A stretch of 64,000 nucleotides of DNA, from assembly GCA_913030825.1 (NCBI GenBank), contig CAJWCU010000004.1, positions 1-64,000 of the forward strand, written 5' to 3'. Shown one piece after another: positions 29,087 through 38,626 of this stretch; the stretch's first letter is position 1, and each line of letters begins with the position of its first letter. Both the position numbers and the translations under genes were made by a program. The DNA comes from an uncultured Rhodospirillaceae bacterium. Lineage in GTDB: Bacteria > Pseudomonadota > Alphaproteobacteria > Rhodospirillales > Casp-alpha2. Under the pieces are notes generated by a model. That model was not told the DNA's origin and searched no databases. It saw only the letters and a list, made by a program, of their open reading frames with translations.

Positions 29087-30073
29087 ATGATGTATCTGCA
29101 ACTTGTTGCCGGATTGGTCGTGCTGATGGGCGCGGCCGAGATCATGATCCGTGGCGCGGTCGGTCTGGCCCGTATCTTCGGGCTGTCGCCGCTGCTGATC
29201 GGCATGACGGTCGTCGCATTGGGGACCTCGGCGCCGGAACTGGTGGTCTCGCTGGACGCGGCGCTGACCGGCAATCCGGGGCTCGCGACCGGGAATATCG
29301 TCGGCTCCAACATCGCGAACGTGCTGTTGATCGTCGGTGCGGCGGCATTGCTCGCCCCGATGGCCAAGCGGAAATCGAAGCTCTACCGTGATGGGGCGCT
29401 GCTGCTGATCTGTTCGGCGCTGTTCGTCATGCTGTGCTGGGGCGGCGAGTTGGACCTCCCGAAGGGCGCGTTGCTGGTCATCATCTTCGCCGTGTTTATC
29501 GGCAGCGCCTATTGGCGGGACATCAACGATCCCGGCGCCTCGGCCGAGCGCGTGGAAGAGGTCGAGGAAATCGGCAAGGTGCCGGAGAAAGCCTGGGTTG
29601 CCTGGGCGGCGGCGATCGGCGGCCTCGCCGGGATCGCCCTGGGCGCCGACCTGATGGTCACGGGCGGGGTGTCCATCGCCCGCACCATGGGCCTGGGCGA
29701 GGAGGTCATCGGTCTGACCCTGATCGCTATCGGCACGTCGTTGCCGGAATTGGCGGCTTCCGTTGTCGCCGCGCGGCGCGGTCATGCCGACGTCGCCATC
29801 GGCAACGTCGTGGGCTCCAACATGTTCAACATGCTGGCGATCGCCGGCGTCGTCTCCATGGCGGCGCCCCTGCCGGTGCCGACCACGATGCTGGCATTCG
29901 ATCTTTGGGTGATGCTGGGGGCGGCGGTGCTGATCATCCCGGCGATGTTCGGCTGGATTGGGATTTCCCGGTTGGGTGGCGTCGTGTTGCTGGTGTTGTA
30001 CGGCGCCTATCTCGTGGCGCAGGTCTTGGGCGTGCCCGACGTCGTCGCGGATAAACTGGGCGAGATCCTATGA
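29087..30073 (+). CDS. Calcium/sodium antiporter (CaCA, YrbG type)
   Basis: A 328-residue inner-membrane cation exchanger with about ten hydrophobic segments in two inverted halves. Each half carries the alpha repeat: GMTVVALGTSAPELVVSLDAALTG with GNIVGSNIANVLLIVG, and GLTLIAIGTSLPELAASVVAARRG with GNVVGSNMFNMLAIAG. The glutamates in these repeats are the ion ligands. The central loop is acidic (ERVEEVEEIG). The stop overlaps the next gene by 4 nt. Confidence 0.93.
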   Translation: MMYLQLVAGLVVLMGAAEIMIRGAVGLARIFGLSPLLIGMTVVALGTSAPELVVSLDAALTGNPGLATGNIVGSNIANVLLIVGAAALLAPMAKRKSKLYRDGALLLICSALFVMLCWGGELDLPKGALLVIIFAVFIGSAYWRDINDPGASAERVEEVEEIGKVPEKAWVAWAAAIGGLAGIALGADLMVTGGVSIARTMGLGEEVIGLTLIAIGTSLPELAASVVAARRGHADVAIGNVVGSNMFNMLAIAGVVSMAAPLPVPTTMLAFDLWVMLGAAVLIIPAMFGWIGISRLGGVVLLVLYGAYLVAQVLGVPDVVADKLGEIL

Positions 30074-30840
30074 CCGGGCCGCAGGCCGCGCCGGGGACGG
30101 CGCTGGTTACGGGGGCGGCCCAGCGCATCGGCCGCGCCATGGCGGTCGATCTGGCGGCCGCGGGTTGGCGCGTCGCCGTGCATTTCAATGGCTCGGCCCA
30201 GGCGGCGGAAGAGACCGTATCGATCATTCGTGGGGCCGGCGGTACGGCCGAGGCCATGGATTGCGACCTTTCGGACGAAACACGCACGGCGGAGCTGGTC
30301 GCCCGTGCGGCGGACGCTCTCGGCCCGGTGACCTTGCTGGTCAACAATGCCTCGCTGTTCGAAAAGGACATGCCGGACACGGCGACGCGCGACAGCTGGG
30401 ATGCCCATATGGAGATCAACCTGCGCGCACCCTTCGTGCTGTGCCAGGGCTTTATGCGTGGGCTGGGGGACAAGGGCGGCGGCAACATCGTCAATGTCTG
30501 CGATCAGCGGGTGTTGAACCTGGGGCTCGGGTTCACCAGCTACAGCCTATCCAAATACGGGCTATGGGGCCTGACCCAGATGCTCGCCCGCGACCTGGCG
30601 CCGCGCGTGCGCGTCAACGCCATCGGGCCCGGGCCGACCCTACCCAGCCCGCGCCAGACAGAGGATCAATTCGCCGATCAATGGCAGGCGACGCCACTGG
30701 AACGCCCGGTCGACCCCGGCGATATTTGCCGCGCACTTAGGTTCATCCTTGACGCGCCGTCGCTAACAGGCCAAATCATCGCCCTGGACAGCGGCCAGCA
30801 CATGGGGGCCGCCTGGGACAAAGACGCCGTTCTGGAATAG
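30070..30840 (+). CDS. Short-chain reductase, FolM/pteridine reductase-like
   Basis: A 256-residue SDR. The cofactor loop reads TGAAQRIGRAMA, with the TGxxxRxG form typical of FolM and pteridine reductase PTR1 rather than the usual TGxxxGxG. The catalytic tyrosine and lysine are in YSLSKYG, and NNASLFE is also FolM-like. The gene overlaps the exchanger by 4 nt and is followed 52 nt later by folB, which supports a role in reducing dihydrofolate or dihydromonapterin. Assignment to FolM is inference from motif plus context. Confidence 0.8.
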   Translation: MTGPQAAPGTALVTGAAQRIGRAMAVDLAAAGWRVAVHFNGSAQAAEETVSIIRGAGGTAEAMDCDLSDETRTAELVARAADALGPVTLLVNNASLFEKDMPDTATRDSWDAHMEINLRAPFVLCQGFMRGLGDKGGGNIVNVCDQRVLNLGLGFTSYSLSKYGLWGLTQMLARDLAPRVRVNAIGPGPTLPSPRQTEDQFADQWQATPLERPVDPGDICRALRFILDAPSLTGQIIALDSGQHMGAAWDKDAVLE

Positions 30841-30892
30841 GATGCCCGGAACCGGCCCGACTTCTCCGCCATAGATGCCACTGGAAGCAGCC

Positions 30893-31312
30893 ATGACCGT
30901 CGACCAGTACAAGGTGACAGAGCCTGCCAAGATCGCCGATGCCCGTGGTGCGATCCGCCATGTCTTCGTGCGCAATCTGGTGCTGCCCGCCAACATCGGC
31001 ATCCATGCCTTCGAGAAGACGGGGGCACAGCGCATTCGCGTCAACGTCGATCTGGCGGTGCGCGAGACCGACCAGCCGCCCGCCGATGAAATCGGTCAGG
31101 TCGTCTGCTACGAGGAAATCACCGAAGGCATCAAGGCGATCACCGGGCGCGGCCACGTCAACCTGGTCGAGACCATGGCCGAGGACATTGCCGCCATGTG
31201 CCTGGAAGACCCCCGCGTGCGGTCGGTGCGGGTGCGGGTCGAAAAGCTGGACATTCTGGAAAATGCCGAGAGCGTGGGTGTCGAAATCGAACGCTTCAAC
31301 TCGCGTGCCTGA
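30893..31312 (+). CDS. folB: Dihydroneopterin aldolase
   Basis: Cleaves dihydroneopterin to 6-hydroxymethyl-dihydropterin in folate synthesis. The 139-residue protein has the family pattern HVFVRNLVLPANIGIHAFEKTGAQRIRVNVDL, CYEEITEGIKAI and HVNLVETMAEDIAA with the active-site glutamate. The ATG at 30893 is preferred (GGAAG about 7 bases upstream); an in-frame ATG at 30875 would add six residues. It follows the FolM-like reductase. Confidence 0.93.
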   Translation: MTVDQYKVTEPAKIADARGAIRHVFVRNLVLPANIGIHAFEKTGAQRIRVNVDLAVRETDQPPADEIGQVVCYEEITEGIKAITGRGHVNLVETMAEDIAAMCLEDPRVRSVRVRVEKLDILENAESVGVEIERFNSRA

Positions 31313-31695
31313 GGGCATATCCAGAGATGGCGGCTAAGTCCTTGATATAGCGCCTTTGTGGCCCCCGCCAGGGGAGTTGTGCACAGGCCATTACACCGTT
31401 TCATATTTGTGTCCAGTCGGTTTCTGAATATTTTCAGGACCGACCGAGCCTCTGTGCCGGGTATTATTATTGTTTTATTTCAGTGAGTTAGAAAGATGCC
31501 CATTTATTGGGCAAAGTCGAGGAATCCCGGAGTTTCCCGCCCCTTGACCTCCGCCAGCGGGTTTTTCAACAGGATTATCCACAAGAGTCGTGGATAGTTG
31601 GCGTTCGCGATTCGGGGGCTGCGCTATATCTTTCGACATAGTATTGATTCGCCTCAGGTTTCCCCGAAAACAGAGGTATGTGAAGGACCGAATGC
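31313..31695. other. AT-rich intergenic region with DnaA-box-like sites and palindromes
   Basis: This 383-bp stretch has no coding pattern and is much AT-richer than its flanks (for example 31461-31485). It contains a perfect TTATCCACA (31575-31583), a near match TTGTGCACA (31377-31385), the inverted repeats CTGAA-TATT-TTCAG (31424-31437) and TGCCCA-TTTAT-TGGGCA (31497-31513). The uvrC promoter must lie here, but I cannot place it. A role in DnaA binding is possible. Confidence 0.45.
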
Positions 31696-33678
31696 GTGAC
31701 TGTGGATCCGGAAAATCAGGACGGACCGGACGAGAATTCGGATGACGGCGCCGAGGTGACGACGGCCGCCTCGGCGGCGTCGGTCGCGAAGGGGGCGGAG
31801 GTCATCGCCCGCCATCTGAAAACCCTGCCGGGCGCGCCCGGCGTCTACCGCATGATCGCGGCGGACGGGGCGGTGCTGTACGTCGGCAAGGCGAAGGATT
31901 TGAAGAAGCGGGTCGCGGCCTATACCGCGCCCGAGCGCCAATCGATCCGTATCCGCCGGATGATCGCCCTGACCGCCGACATGGAATTCGTGACCACGGC
32001 GACCGAGGCAGAGGCACTGCTGCTGGAATCCAACCTGATCAAGCGCTATGCCCCGCGCTACAACATCCTCCTGCGCGACGATAAGTCCTTCCCCTATATC
32101 CTGGTCACCGGCGACCACGACTACCCGCAGGTCGTGAAGTACCGGGGCGCCAAAAGCCGGGCGGGGGATTACTTTGGTCCTTTCGCCTCGGTTTGGGCAG
32201 TCAACGACGCGCTCAATGTGCTGCAGCGGGCGTTCCTGCTGCGCTCCTGTTCCGATCATGTGTTTTCCGGGCGGACACGGCCCTGCCTGCTGTATCAAAT
32301 CAAGCGGTGTTCGGCGCCCTGCGTCGACCGCATTTCGAAAGAAGACTACAGCGCCCTTGTCGATCAGGCGCGGGCCTTCCTGACGGGTGACTCGCGGGCG
32401 GTGCAGGCGGAACTCTCGGCCCGCATGGAGGAAGCCTCCGACGCCCTGGAATTCGAGATGGCGGCCCAGTACCGCGACCGGATCCAGGCGATGACACGCA
32501 TTCAGGCCCATCAGGACATCAACGTCCGCAGCGTCGGCGACGCCGACGTGATCGCCGCTCACCGCCGGGGCGGGCAAACCTGCGTCCAGGTCTTCTTCTT
32601 CCGCACCGGAGCCAATTTCGGCAACCGGGCCTATTTCCCCAGTCACGCGCCGGAAGACACGATGGGCGAGGTGCTGGAGGCCTTCCTGGGCCAGTTCTAT
32701 GCCCGCACGATCCCGCCCAAGACTGTGTTGCTGAGCGACGACCTGCCCAATCGTGAATTGATCGAGGACGCGCTTTCCGTGCGCGCCGAGCGGCGGGTCA
32801 AGGTCTCGGTCCCGGCACGCGGCGACAAACGCCAGATGTTGGAACACGCCCGTAACAATGCCAAGGAAGCCCTGTCGCGGCGTATGTCGGAAAGTGCGAC
32901 TCAGCGCAAGCTGCTGGACGGCCTGTCGGAAGCGCTCGGCCTGGAGGCCGCACCCGACCGGATCGAGGTCTACGACAACAGCCACGTCGGCGGGACCAAG
33001 GCCGTGGGCGGCATGATCGTCGCCGGGCCCGACGGGTTTGAGAAGGGCGCCTATCGCAAATTCAACATCAAGGGTGCGGCCAATGTCCCCGCGTCGGAGG
33101 GAGGCAGTGCGGCCGGCAAGGATGGGTCCGGTTTCGCCCCCGGCGACGATTACGCGATGATGCGCGAGGTCCTGACCCGGCGGTTCTCGCGCGCCCTCAA
33201 GGAAGACCCGGACCGCGCCCAGGGGCAATGGCCGGACCTGATCCTGATCGACGGCGGCAAGGGCCAGTTGGGCATCGCCATGGAGGTTTTCGAGGAATTG
33301 GGTATCGAGGAGGTCGCCCTGGCGGCCGTCGCCAAGGGGCCGGACCGCAACGCCGGCCGCGAACGCATTTTCATGCCGGACGGGCGGGAACTCCTGCTCA
33401 AGCCGCAGGACCCGGTGCTTTATTTCATTCAGCGCCTGCGCGACGAAGCCCACCGCTTCGCCATCGGCGCCCACCGGGGGCGGCGGGCCAAGGCGATCCA
33501 TACCTCGAAACTGGACGAGGTGCCGGGCATCGGGGCGCAGCGCAAGCGGGCGTTGCTTCACCATTTCGGCCACGCCAAGGCGGTCGAGGCGGCGCGGCCC
33601 GAGGATTTGGCCGCCGTGGATGGAATTTCCAAATCCATGGCGCGGAAAATCTATGACTGGTTTCATCCCGACGACTGA
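31696..33678 (+). CDS. uvrC: UvrABC excinuclease subunit C
   Basis: Makes the two incisions around DNA lesions in nucleotide excision repair. The 660-residue protein has a non-conserved acidic N-terminus (~35 residues), the GIY-YIG nuclease ([27 protein letters not shown], about 47-75), four cysteines around [17 protein letters not shown], the UVR helix hairpin ([14 protein letters not shown]), the RNase H-like nuclease ([25 protein letters not shown]), and C-terminal helix-hairpin-helix motifs ([29 protein letters not shown]). The start is GTG at 31696; a nearby ATG is out of frame. Confidence 0.97.
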   Translation: MTVDPENQDGPDENSDDGAEVTTAASAASVAKGAEVIARHLKTLPGAPGVYRMIAADGAVLYVGKAKDLKKRVAAYTAPERQSIRIRRMIALTADMEFVTTATEAEALLLESNLIKRYAPRYNILLRDDKSFPYILVTGDHDYPQVVKYRGAKSRAGDYFGPFASVWAVNDALNVLQRAFLLRSCSDHVFSGRTRPCLLYQIKRCSAPCVDRISKEDYSALVDQARAFLTGDSRAVQAELSARMEEASDALEFEMAAQYRDRIQAMTRIQAHQDINVRSVGDADVIAAHRRGGQTCVQVFFFRTGANFGNRAYFPSHAPEDTMGEVLEAFLGQFYARTIPPKTVLLSDDLPNRELIEDALSVRAERRVKVSVPARGDKRQMLEHARNNAKEALSRRMSESATQRKLLDGLSEALGLEAAPDRIEVYDNSHVGGTKAVGGMIVAGPDGFEKGAYRKFNIKGAANVPASEGGSAAGKDGSGFAPGDDYAMMREVLTRRFSRALKEDPDRAQGQWPDLILIDGGKGQLGIAMEVFEELGIEEVALAAVAKGPDRNAGRERIFMPDGRELLLKPQDPVLYFIQRLRDEAHRFAIGAHRGRRAKAIHTSKLDEVPGIGAQRKRALLHHFGHAKAVEAARPEDLAAVDGISKSMARKIYDWFHPDD

Positions 33679-33783
33679 TGTGGTTGAATGCGCCCGCCGG
33701 GAGGCCGCCACATCGGTGCGGCACGACCGGTGTATTGAAGGGGGCGGGGCCGCGCCCAACCGTTAGAATTTCCAGGCCCCGTA

Positions 33784-34419
33784 GTGGAGACGTCCGTGCT
33801 GACCCAGCTGCCCAATTTGCTGACCTTGTCGCGCATTGCCGCCATTCCGGTAGTGGTCTGTCTGATGCTGTTCGTCGATGCTCCCTACGGCAACTGGTGG
33901 GCCTTCGGGGTCTACTGCTACGCCTCCATCACCGATTTCTTCGATGGCTATCTGGCCCGGGCCTGGGAACAGCAATCCTCGCTGGGCCGTTTCCTCGACC
34001 CGATCGCCGATAAGCTGCTGATCTCGGCCCTGTTGCTGGCGCTGGTCGGGGTCGATCGGTTCTCGGATGTTCATATCCTGCCCGCCGCGGTGATCCTGTG
34101 CCGGGAAATCCTGGTTTCGGGTCTGCGCGAGTTTCTGGCGTCGGCGCGAGTCGGACTGCCGGTTTCGACCCTGGCGAAGTGGAAGACGACGGTGCAGATC
34201 CTGGCGCTTGGTTTTCTGATCGTCGGACCCGCCGGACCGGATTTCGGGCCACTGACGACGACGGAAGTCGGGGTCTACGGCTTATGGATCGCGGCCCTGC
34301 TGACCTTGGTCACCGGGTTCGACTATCTATGGGCCGGTCTGCGCCATATCCGGCGCGAGGACGACCCCGGCACGGGGCCCGGCGCCACGCCATCCGCCGG
34401 TCCGCCTGACCCGGCATAA
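33784..34419 (+). CDS. pgsA: CDP-diacylglycerol-glycerol-3-phosphate 3-phosphatidyltransferase
   Basis: Membrane enzyme of phosphatidylglycerol synthesis. The CDP-alcohol transferase motif is complete: D-x2-DG-x2-AR-x8-G-x3-D-x3-D in DFFDGYLARAWEQQSS followed by LGRFLDPIADK. About five hydrophobic segments are visible. It starts with GTG at 33784; a GTG at 33796 giving MLTQLPNLLTLSRI has GGAG 7 bases upstream and may be the true start. The C-terminus is a Pro/Gly-rich tail. uvrC-pgsA adjacency is common in proteobacteria. Confidence 0.95.
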   Translation: METSVLTQLPNLLTLSRIAAIPVVVCLMLFVDAPYGNWWAFGVYCYASITDFFDGYLARAWEQQSSLGRFLDPIADKLLISALLLALVGVDRFSDVHILPAAVILCREILVSGLREFLASARVGLPVSTLAKWKTTVQILALGFLIVGPAGPDFGPLTTTEVGVYGLWIAALLTLVTGFDYLWAGLRHIRREDDPGTGPGATPSAGPPDPA

Positions 34420-34527
34420 GGCGCTGAAATCCGTTGAAATCTGTGCCATTCTAACCAATATCAACGGCCTTCCGGTGGCGTTCGGCCCGGTAAGGAAAAG
34501 TAAGAAAACCCAAGAGGAAACGGCGGC

Positions 34528-35058
34528 ATGAAGGTTTTCGGCCTGGTCGGATGGAGCGGCAGCGGCAAGACCACCCTGCTGGTCAATCTGATCCCCGAGC
34601 TGACGGCCCGGGGGCTTTCGGTTTCGACCATGAAGCACACCCACCACAACTTCGATATCGACCGCAAGGGCAAGGACTCCTACGAACATCGCGCGGCCGG
34701 TGCGCGCGAGGTCATGCTGACCTCGGGCAAGCGCTGGGTTCTGCAGCGGGAATTGCGGGACGAAGGCGAGCCGGATATGGACGAGCTGATCGCCCGCATG
34801 GCGCCGGTCGACCTGATCCTGATTGAAGGCTTCAAAAGCCATCGCCACGCCAAGATGGAGGTCTTTCGGCCCAGCGTCGGCAAACCGATGATCGCGGCCG
34901 AAGACGACACGGTCGTCGCGGTGGCGTCGGACGAGGTGTTGCAGGGCCTGAATTGTCCTGTACTGGATATGAACGATGTTGCCGCCGTCGCGGATTTCAT
35001 CATGGCCCATTGCGGTCTGGCGGATGCTTCCGCCAAGGTGAGCCATGGCGCAGCTTAA
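34528..35058 (+). CDS. mobB: Molybdopterin-guanine dinucleotide biosynthesis protein B
   Basis: A 176-residue GTP-binding P-loop protein that assists MobA in attaching GMP to molybdopterin. The P-loop GWSGSGKTTLLVNLIPEL is at residues 8-25, with MKHTHHNFDIDRKGKDSYEHRAAGA and LILIEGFKSHRHAKMEVFR as expected. AAGAGGAAACGGCGGC precedes the ATG. It overlaps moeA by 14 nt and opens the mobB-moeA-moaD-moaE cluster, so it is probably co-transcribed with them. Confidence 0.95.
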   Translation: MKVFGLVGWSGSGKTTLLVNLIPELTARGLSVSTMKHTHHNFDIDRKGKDSYEHRAAGAREVMLTSGKRWVLQRELRDEGEPDMDELIARMAPVDLILIEGFKSHRHAKMEVFRPSVGKPMIAAEDDTVVAVASDEVLQGLNCPVLDMNDVAAVADFIMAHCGLADASAKVSHGAA

Positions 35059-36322
35059 GGACGACTGTTTCGCCTTCGACGGCGGGTTGATGCCCGTGGA
35101 CGACGCCCTGGCGGCGTTGGCCGAACGGGTCACCTGCGTCGCGGGCGCGGAAACGGTCGCTCTGCGGCAGGCCCTTGGCCGCGTCCTGGCCGAGGACGTC
35201 TCGGCGCCGCGAAACGTGCCGCCGCACGACAATTCCGCCGTCGATGGGTATGCCGTCTTTCATGCCGACCTGAACCCCGACGGCGAAACCCGTCTGCCGG
35301 TCGCCGGGCGCATCGCCGCCGGTCATCCGTTGGATGTGCCCGCAGCACCCGGCCATGCCTATCAGATCTTCACCGGTGCGCCGGTGCCGCCCGGTGCCGA
35401 CGGCAATCAGGCGAGCGGTCCGGATACGGTCTTCATGGAAGAGGACGTCACGCGGGACGGCGATACGGTGATTCTGCCCGCCGGTCTGAAAAAAGGATCG
35501 AACCGCCGGTTCGCCGGGGAAGACGTGAAGCAGGGGGATGTCATCCTGCACGCCGGGCAGGTGCTGCGGGCGCAGGAAATCGGACTGGCGGCCTCGGTCG
35601 GGCGCGCCGACCTCTCGGTCCGCACGCGGCTCAAGGCCGCCGTGTTCTCGACCGGGGACGAGGTCCGCGATCCTTCCGACGACGCCCCCGAAGGCTGCAT
35701 TTTCGATGCCAACCGCTACACCGCCATGAGCCTGTTGGAGGGCCTCGGCTGCGACGTCACCGATCTGGGGATCCTGCCCGACGATCCGGGCGCCATCGCC
35801 GATGCCTTGAACGCGGCGGCGGGCAGCCATGACCTGCTGATTACTTCGGGCGGCGTTTCGGCGGGCGAGGAAGACCATGTGAAAGCGGCGGTCGAACGCC
35901 TCGGCTCGGTTCATTTCTGGCGCCTCGCGATCAAGCCGGGGCGGCCCATTGCCCTGGGCCAAGTCGGGGACACGGCCTTCGTCGGCCTGCCCGGCAACCC
36001 GGTCGCCGCCATGGTTACCTTCATGGTGATCGCCCGGCCGCTGATCATGATGCTGACGGGTGCCGCAGATACCGACGCGCCGCGCTTTCCGGTCAAGGCC
36101 GGCTTCCCCTATAAGAAGAAGACCGGCCGCCGGGAATGGGCACGGGTCAAGCTCCGCTTCAACGGTGGCGGCATGCCGCTTGCCGAAAAGCACCATTCAT
36201 CGGGGGCGGGGATCCTGACCTCCATGGTCGAGGCCGACGGGCTGGTCGAATTACCCGAAGACATGACCGAATTGGCCGAGGGGGCCACCGTCGATTTCCT
36301 GCCGTTTCGCGAGGTAACCTGA
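35045..36322 (+). CDS. moeA: Molybdopterin molybdenumtransferase
   Basis: Inserts molybdenum into adenylated molybdopterin. The 425-residue protein has the MoeA domains: N-terminal PRNVPPHDNSAVDGYAV and IFTGAPVPPGAD, central MoCF-binding TSGGVSAGEEDHVKAAVERLG with IKPGRPIALG and GLPGNPVAAMV, and C-terminal domain IV. An insertion of about 15 residues is seen between PGADGNQASG and EDV. The overlap with mobB and the immediate start of moaD after its stop show one operon. Confidence 0.96.
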   Translation: MAQLKDDCFAFDGGLMPVDDALAALAERVTCVAGAETVALRQALGRVLAEDVSAPRNVPPHDNSAVDGYAVFHADLNPDGETRLPVAGRIAAGHPLDVPAAPGHAYQIFTGAPVPPGADGNQASGPDTVFMEEDVTRDGDTVILPAGLKKGSNRRFAGEDVKQGDVILHAGQVLRAQEIGLAASVGRADLSVRTRLKAAVFSTGDEVRDPSDDAPEGCIFDANRYTAMSLLEGLGCDVTDLGILPDDPGAIADALNAAAGSHDLLITSGGVSAGEEDHVKAAVERLGSVHFWRLAIKPGRPIALGQVGDTAFVGLPGNPVAAMVTFMVIARPLIMMLTGAADTDAPRFPVKAGFPYKKKTGRREWARVKLRFNGGGMPLAEKHHSSGAGILTSMVEADGLVELPEDMTELAEGATVDFLPFREVT

Positions 36323-36586
36323 ATGTCCGCACCGCTTAAGCTTCTCTATTTCGCCTGGCTGCGCGAGAAGGCCGGGATCGGCGAAGAAGCCGTCCCCACT
36401 CCGGACGGCGTCGCCACCGTCGGCGAATTGATGGACTGGCTGGTCGGGCGCGGCGGCGGCTATGCGGAGGCGTTCTCCGACCGCAAGGTCGTGCGTGTCG
36501 CCGTGAACCAGGAATATGTTAGTCTCGACCATCCCGTGGCGGCGGGCGACGAGGTCGCTTTTTTCCCGCCGGTCACCGGGGGCTGA
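36323..36586 (+). CDS. moaD: Molybdopterin synthase sulfur carrier subunit
   Basis: An 87-residue ubiquitin-fold protein ending in VTGG; the C-terminal diglycine becomes the thiocarboxylate sulfur donor. The start codon follows the moeA stop with no spacing. The segments LLYFAWLREKAGIGEE and VAVNQEYVSLDHPVAAGDEVAFFPPV match MoaD. Next to moaE, its partner in the heterotetramer. Confidence 0.95.
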   Translation: MSAPLKLLYFAWLREKAGIGEEAVPTPDGVATVGELMDWLVGRGGGYAEAFSDRKVVRVAVNQEYVSLDHPVAAGDEVAFFPPVTGG

Positions 36587-36603
36587 GGTAGCGGGGCCGC
36601 GCC

Positions 36604-37074
36604 ATGATCAAGGTGCAGACGGAAGATTTCGACCTGGGCGCCGAATTGAAGGCGCTGACCGACGGTAACCACGCCATCGGCGGGCTGTGCTCCTTCGTCG
36701 GTCTGGTCCGCGACATGGCGGGCGGCGACAAGATCGGCGCCATGACGCTGGAACATTATCCCGGCATGACGGAAAAGGAACTGACGCGGATCGAGGCGGA
36801 GGCGCTTGAGCGCTGGCCGCTCGACGCGACGTTGATCATCCACCGCTACGGCAGGCTGGAGCCGGGCGATCAGATCGTTCTGGTCGCCGCCGCCTCGGCC
36901 CACCGCGAAGCGGCCTTCGAGGCCTGTCATTTTCTGATCGATTTCCTGAAGACCAAGGCGCCGTTCTGGAAATTGGAAGACACGCCGGACGGCGGCCAAT
37001 GGGTCGACGCCCGCGATACGGACGATGCCGCGACGGCGCGCTGGAACCTGCCCTCCGGAAAGGCAGCCGAGTGA
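36604..37074 (+). CDS. moaE: Molybdopterin synthase catalytic subunit
   Basis: A 156-residue MoaE. It has IGGLCSFVGLVRD, LEHYPGMTEKELTRIEAEA, IHRYGRLEPGDQIVLVAAAS, HREAAFEACHFLIDFLKTKAPFWK, the last containing the catalytic lysine (KTKAPFWK). With MoaD it converts cyclic pyranopterin monophosphate to molybdopterin. The stop overlaps the GTG start of the HAD gene. Confidence 0.96.
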   Translation: MIKVQTEDFDLGAELKALTDGNHAIGGLCSFVGLVRDMAGGDKIGAMTLEHYPGMTEKELTRIEAEALERWPLDATLIIHRYGRLEPGDQIVLVAAASAHREAAFEACHFLIDFLKTKAPFWKLEDTPDGGQWVDARDTDDAATARWNLPSGKAAE

Positions 37075-37769
37075 CGGCGCGGGCGATGGACATCGGTGGC
37101 ATTGCGCGTCCAGGCGAGATCGATGCTATCTTTTTCGACTTTGACGGGGTCCTTGCCGAATCTAACGAAGTGAAGATCGAGGCGTTCCGCCGGCTCTATG
37201 AGCCCTACGGTCAAGACGTGGTGACGGAAGTCATCGAACGGCATGTCCAGCAGGAAGGCGTCTCCCGCGTGGTCAAATTGGAATCCTTCCACCGCGACCT
37301 GTTGGGCATCGAATTGGACGAAGGCGGCTTGGCTGACTTGGCGCAGACCTTTTCGGACTTGGTCGAGGACGCGGTCGTCGCCTGTCATGCCGTGCCCGGG
37401 GCGATTGCGGCGCTCGACGTCTGGGCGGCGCACTGCCCCCTGTTCGTCGTTTCCGGCACGCCGCAGGACGAATTACGCCGAATTATCGGACGGCGCGGCA
37501 TGGAGGGCTATTTCCAAACGGTCTACGGCTCGCCGCGCAAGAAACCGGATATCGTCGGTGAGAAGCTCGGCGACTTAGGGGTCGATGCGGCGCGGGCTCT
37601 GTTCGTCGGCGATTCCCTGACCGATTACGATTGCGCGCGGGACGTCGGGACGCACTTTCTCGGCCGGGTCCCGTCTTGGCGAACGAGCCGGTTTCCCGAC
37701 GGCACCGTGGTGGTCGAAGACATGTGGCCGCTGGCCCAGGCCGGTGGTGGGGAAGGGGCCGGAGGATGA
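37071..37769 (+). CDS. HAD-family phosphatase (beta-phosphoglucomutase/GPH-like)
   Basis: A 232-residue haloacid dehalogenase-type hydrolase. Motif 1 is FFDFDGVLAES near residue 20, motif 2 is VVSGTPQDE near 125, motif 3 is the lysine in SPRKKPD near 155, and motif 4 is LFVGDSLTDYDCA near 178. An alpha-helical cap follows motif 1. Substrate cannot be deduced. The GTG at 37071, overlapping the moaE stop, has GGAAAGG at a good distance; an ATG five codons later is possible. It overlaps the LOG gene by 4 nt. Confidence 0.88.
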   Translation: MTARAMDIGGIARPGEIDAIFFDFDGVLAESNEVKIEAFRRLYEPYGQDVVTEVIERHVQQEGVSRVVKLESFHRDLLGIELDEGGLADLAQTFSDLVEDAVVACHAVPGAIAALDVWAAHCPLFVVSGTPQDELRRIIGRRGMEGYFQTVYGSPRKKPDIVGEKLGDLGVDAARALFVGDSLTDYDCARDVGTHFLGRVPSWRTSRFPDGTVVVEDMWPLAQAGGGEGAGG

Positions 37770-38626
37770 TGGATAACGACGAAGATCCAGGCGACCTGGA
37801 CGAGCCCGGCGGCCCCGGGGCCTATCCCCATCCGCCTAAGGCCTACCGCAATGAAAAGTTCCTGCGTTCACCCAGTGCCCGGGGGCTCCGCATCCTGGCG
37901 GAATATGTCGAGCCGGCGGCGCGGTTCCGCGCGCTCGATGTCGCCGATACGGTGGTTTTTTTCGGCTCCGCCCGAACCCTGCCCCGGGACGAGGCCGAAC
38001 GCCGCTTGCAGGCCGCGCGGGAACACGGCGGCGACGTCGAGCGGGCAGAGGCGGCGCTCGACATGTCGCGCTATTACGAGGACGCGCGGGAATTGGCCCG
38101 TCGTCTGACCGAATGGTCGAAAAGCCTGGAAGACAGCCACAAACGCTTCATCGTTTGCTCCGGTGGCGGGCCGGGCATCATGGAGGCGGCCAACCGGGGG
38201 GCGTCCGAGGCCAAGGGGATCAATATTGGGCTCGGTATCTCGTTGCCGCATGAACAACATGCAAACCCCTACATCACCCGCGAGCTGGCCTTTGAGTTCC
38301 ACTACTTCTTCATGCGCAAACTTTGGTTCATCTATCTGGCCAAGGCGTTGATCGTGTTTCCCGGTGGGTTCGGCTCGCTCGACGAGTTGTTTGAAACCCT
38401 GACCCTGATCCAGACCAAGAAGGTCAAAAAACGTCTGCCGATCCTACTGTATGGCCGGTCGTTCTGGGACGATGTGTTGAACCTGGATGCGTTGGTCAAG
38501 CATGGCACGATCAATGCGGAAGACCTGGATCTCCTGCATCGGGTCGATTCGGTGGATGACGCCTATACCTATATTACCGGCGAGCTGACCAAGAGCCTCG
38601 TGGCCCCCAAGGGCCCCAGTCTGTAG
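37766..38626 (+). CDS. LOG family protein (possible cytokinin riboside 5'-monophosphate phosphoribohydrolase)
   Basis: A 286-residue Rossmann-fold protein. The family signatures are FFGSARTLPRDEAER (near 65), SGGGPGIMEAANRGASEAKG (near 130), and PGGFGSLDELFETLTLIQTKK (near 205), where the usual PGGxGTxxE reads PGGFGSLDE. The N-terminus is an acidic/proline-rich stretch. LOG enzymes remove ribose 5-phosphate from N6-modified AMP; the exact substrate here is unknown. The ATG at 37766 overlaps the HAD stop and has GGAGG upstream. Confidence 0.87.
   Translation: MMDNDEDPGDLDEPGGPGAYPHPPKAYRNEKFLRSPSARGLRILAEYVEPAARFRALDVADTVVFFGSARTLPRDEAERRLQAAREHGGDVERAEAALDMSRYYEDARELARRLTEWSKSLEDSHKRFIVCSGGGPGIMEAANRGASEAKGINIGLGISLPHEQHANPYITRELAFEFHYFFMRKLWFIYLAKALIVFPGGFGSLDELFETLTLIQTKKVKKRLPILLYGRSFWDDVLNLDALVKHGTINAEDLDLLHRVDSVDDAYTYITGELTKSLVAPKGPSL

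Noticed and set aside
31313-31695. Chromosomal replication origin
   Set aside because: Only one perfect and one near DnaA-box-like site are present, no cluster of boxes, and gene direction does not change here. Kept only as a regulatory candidate.
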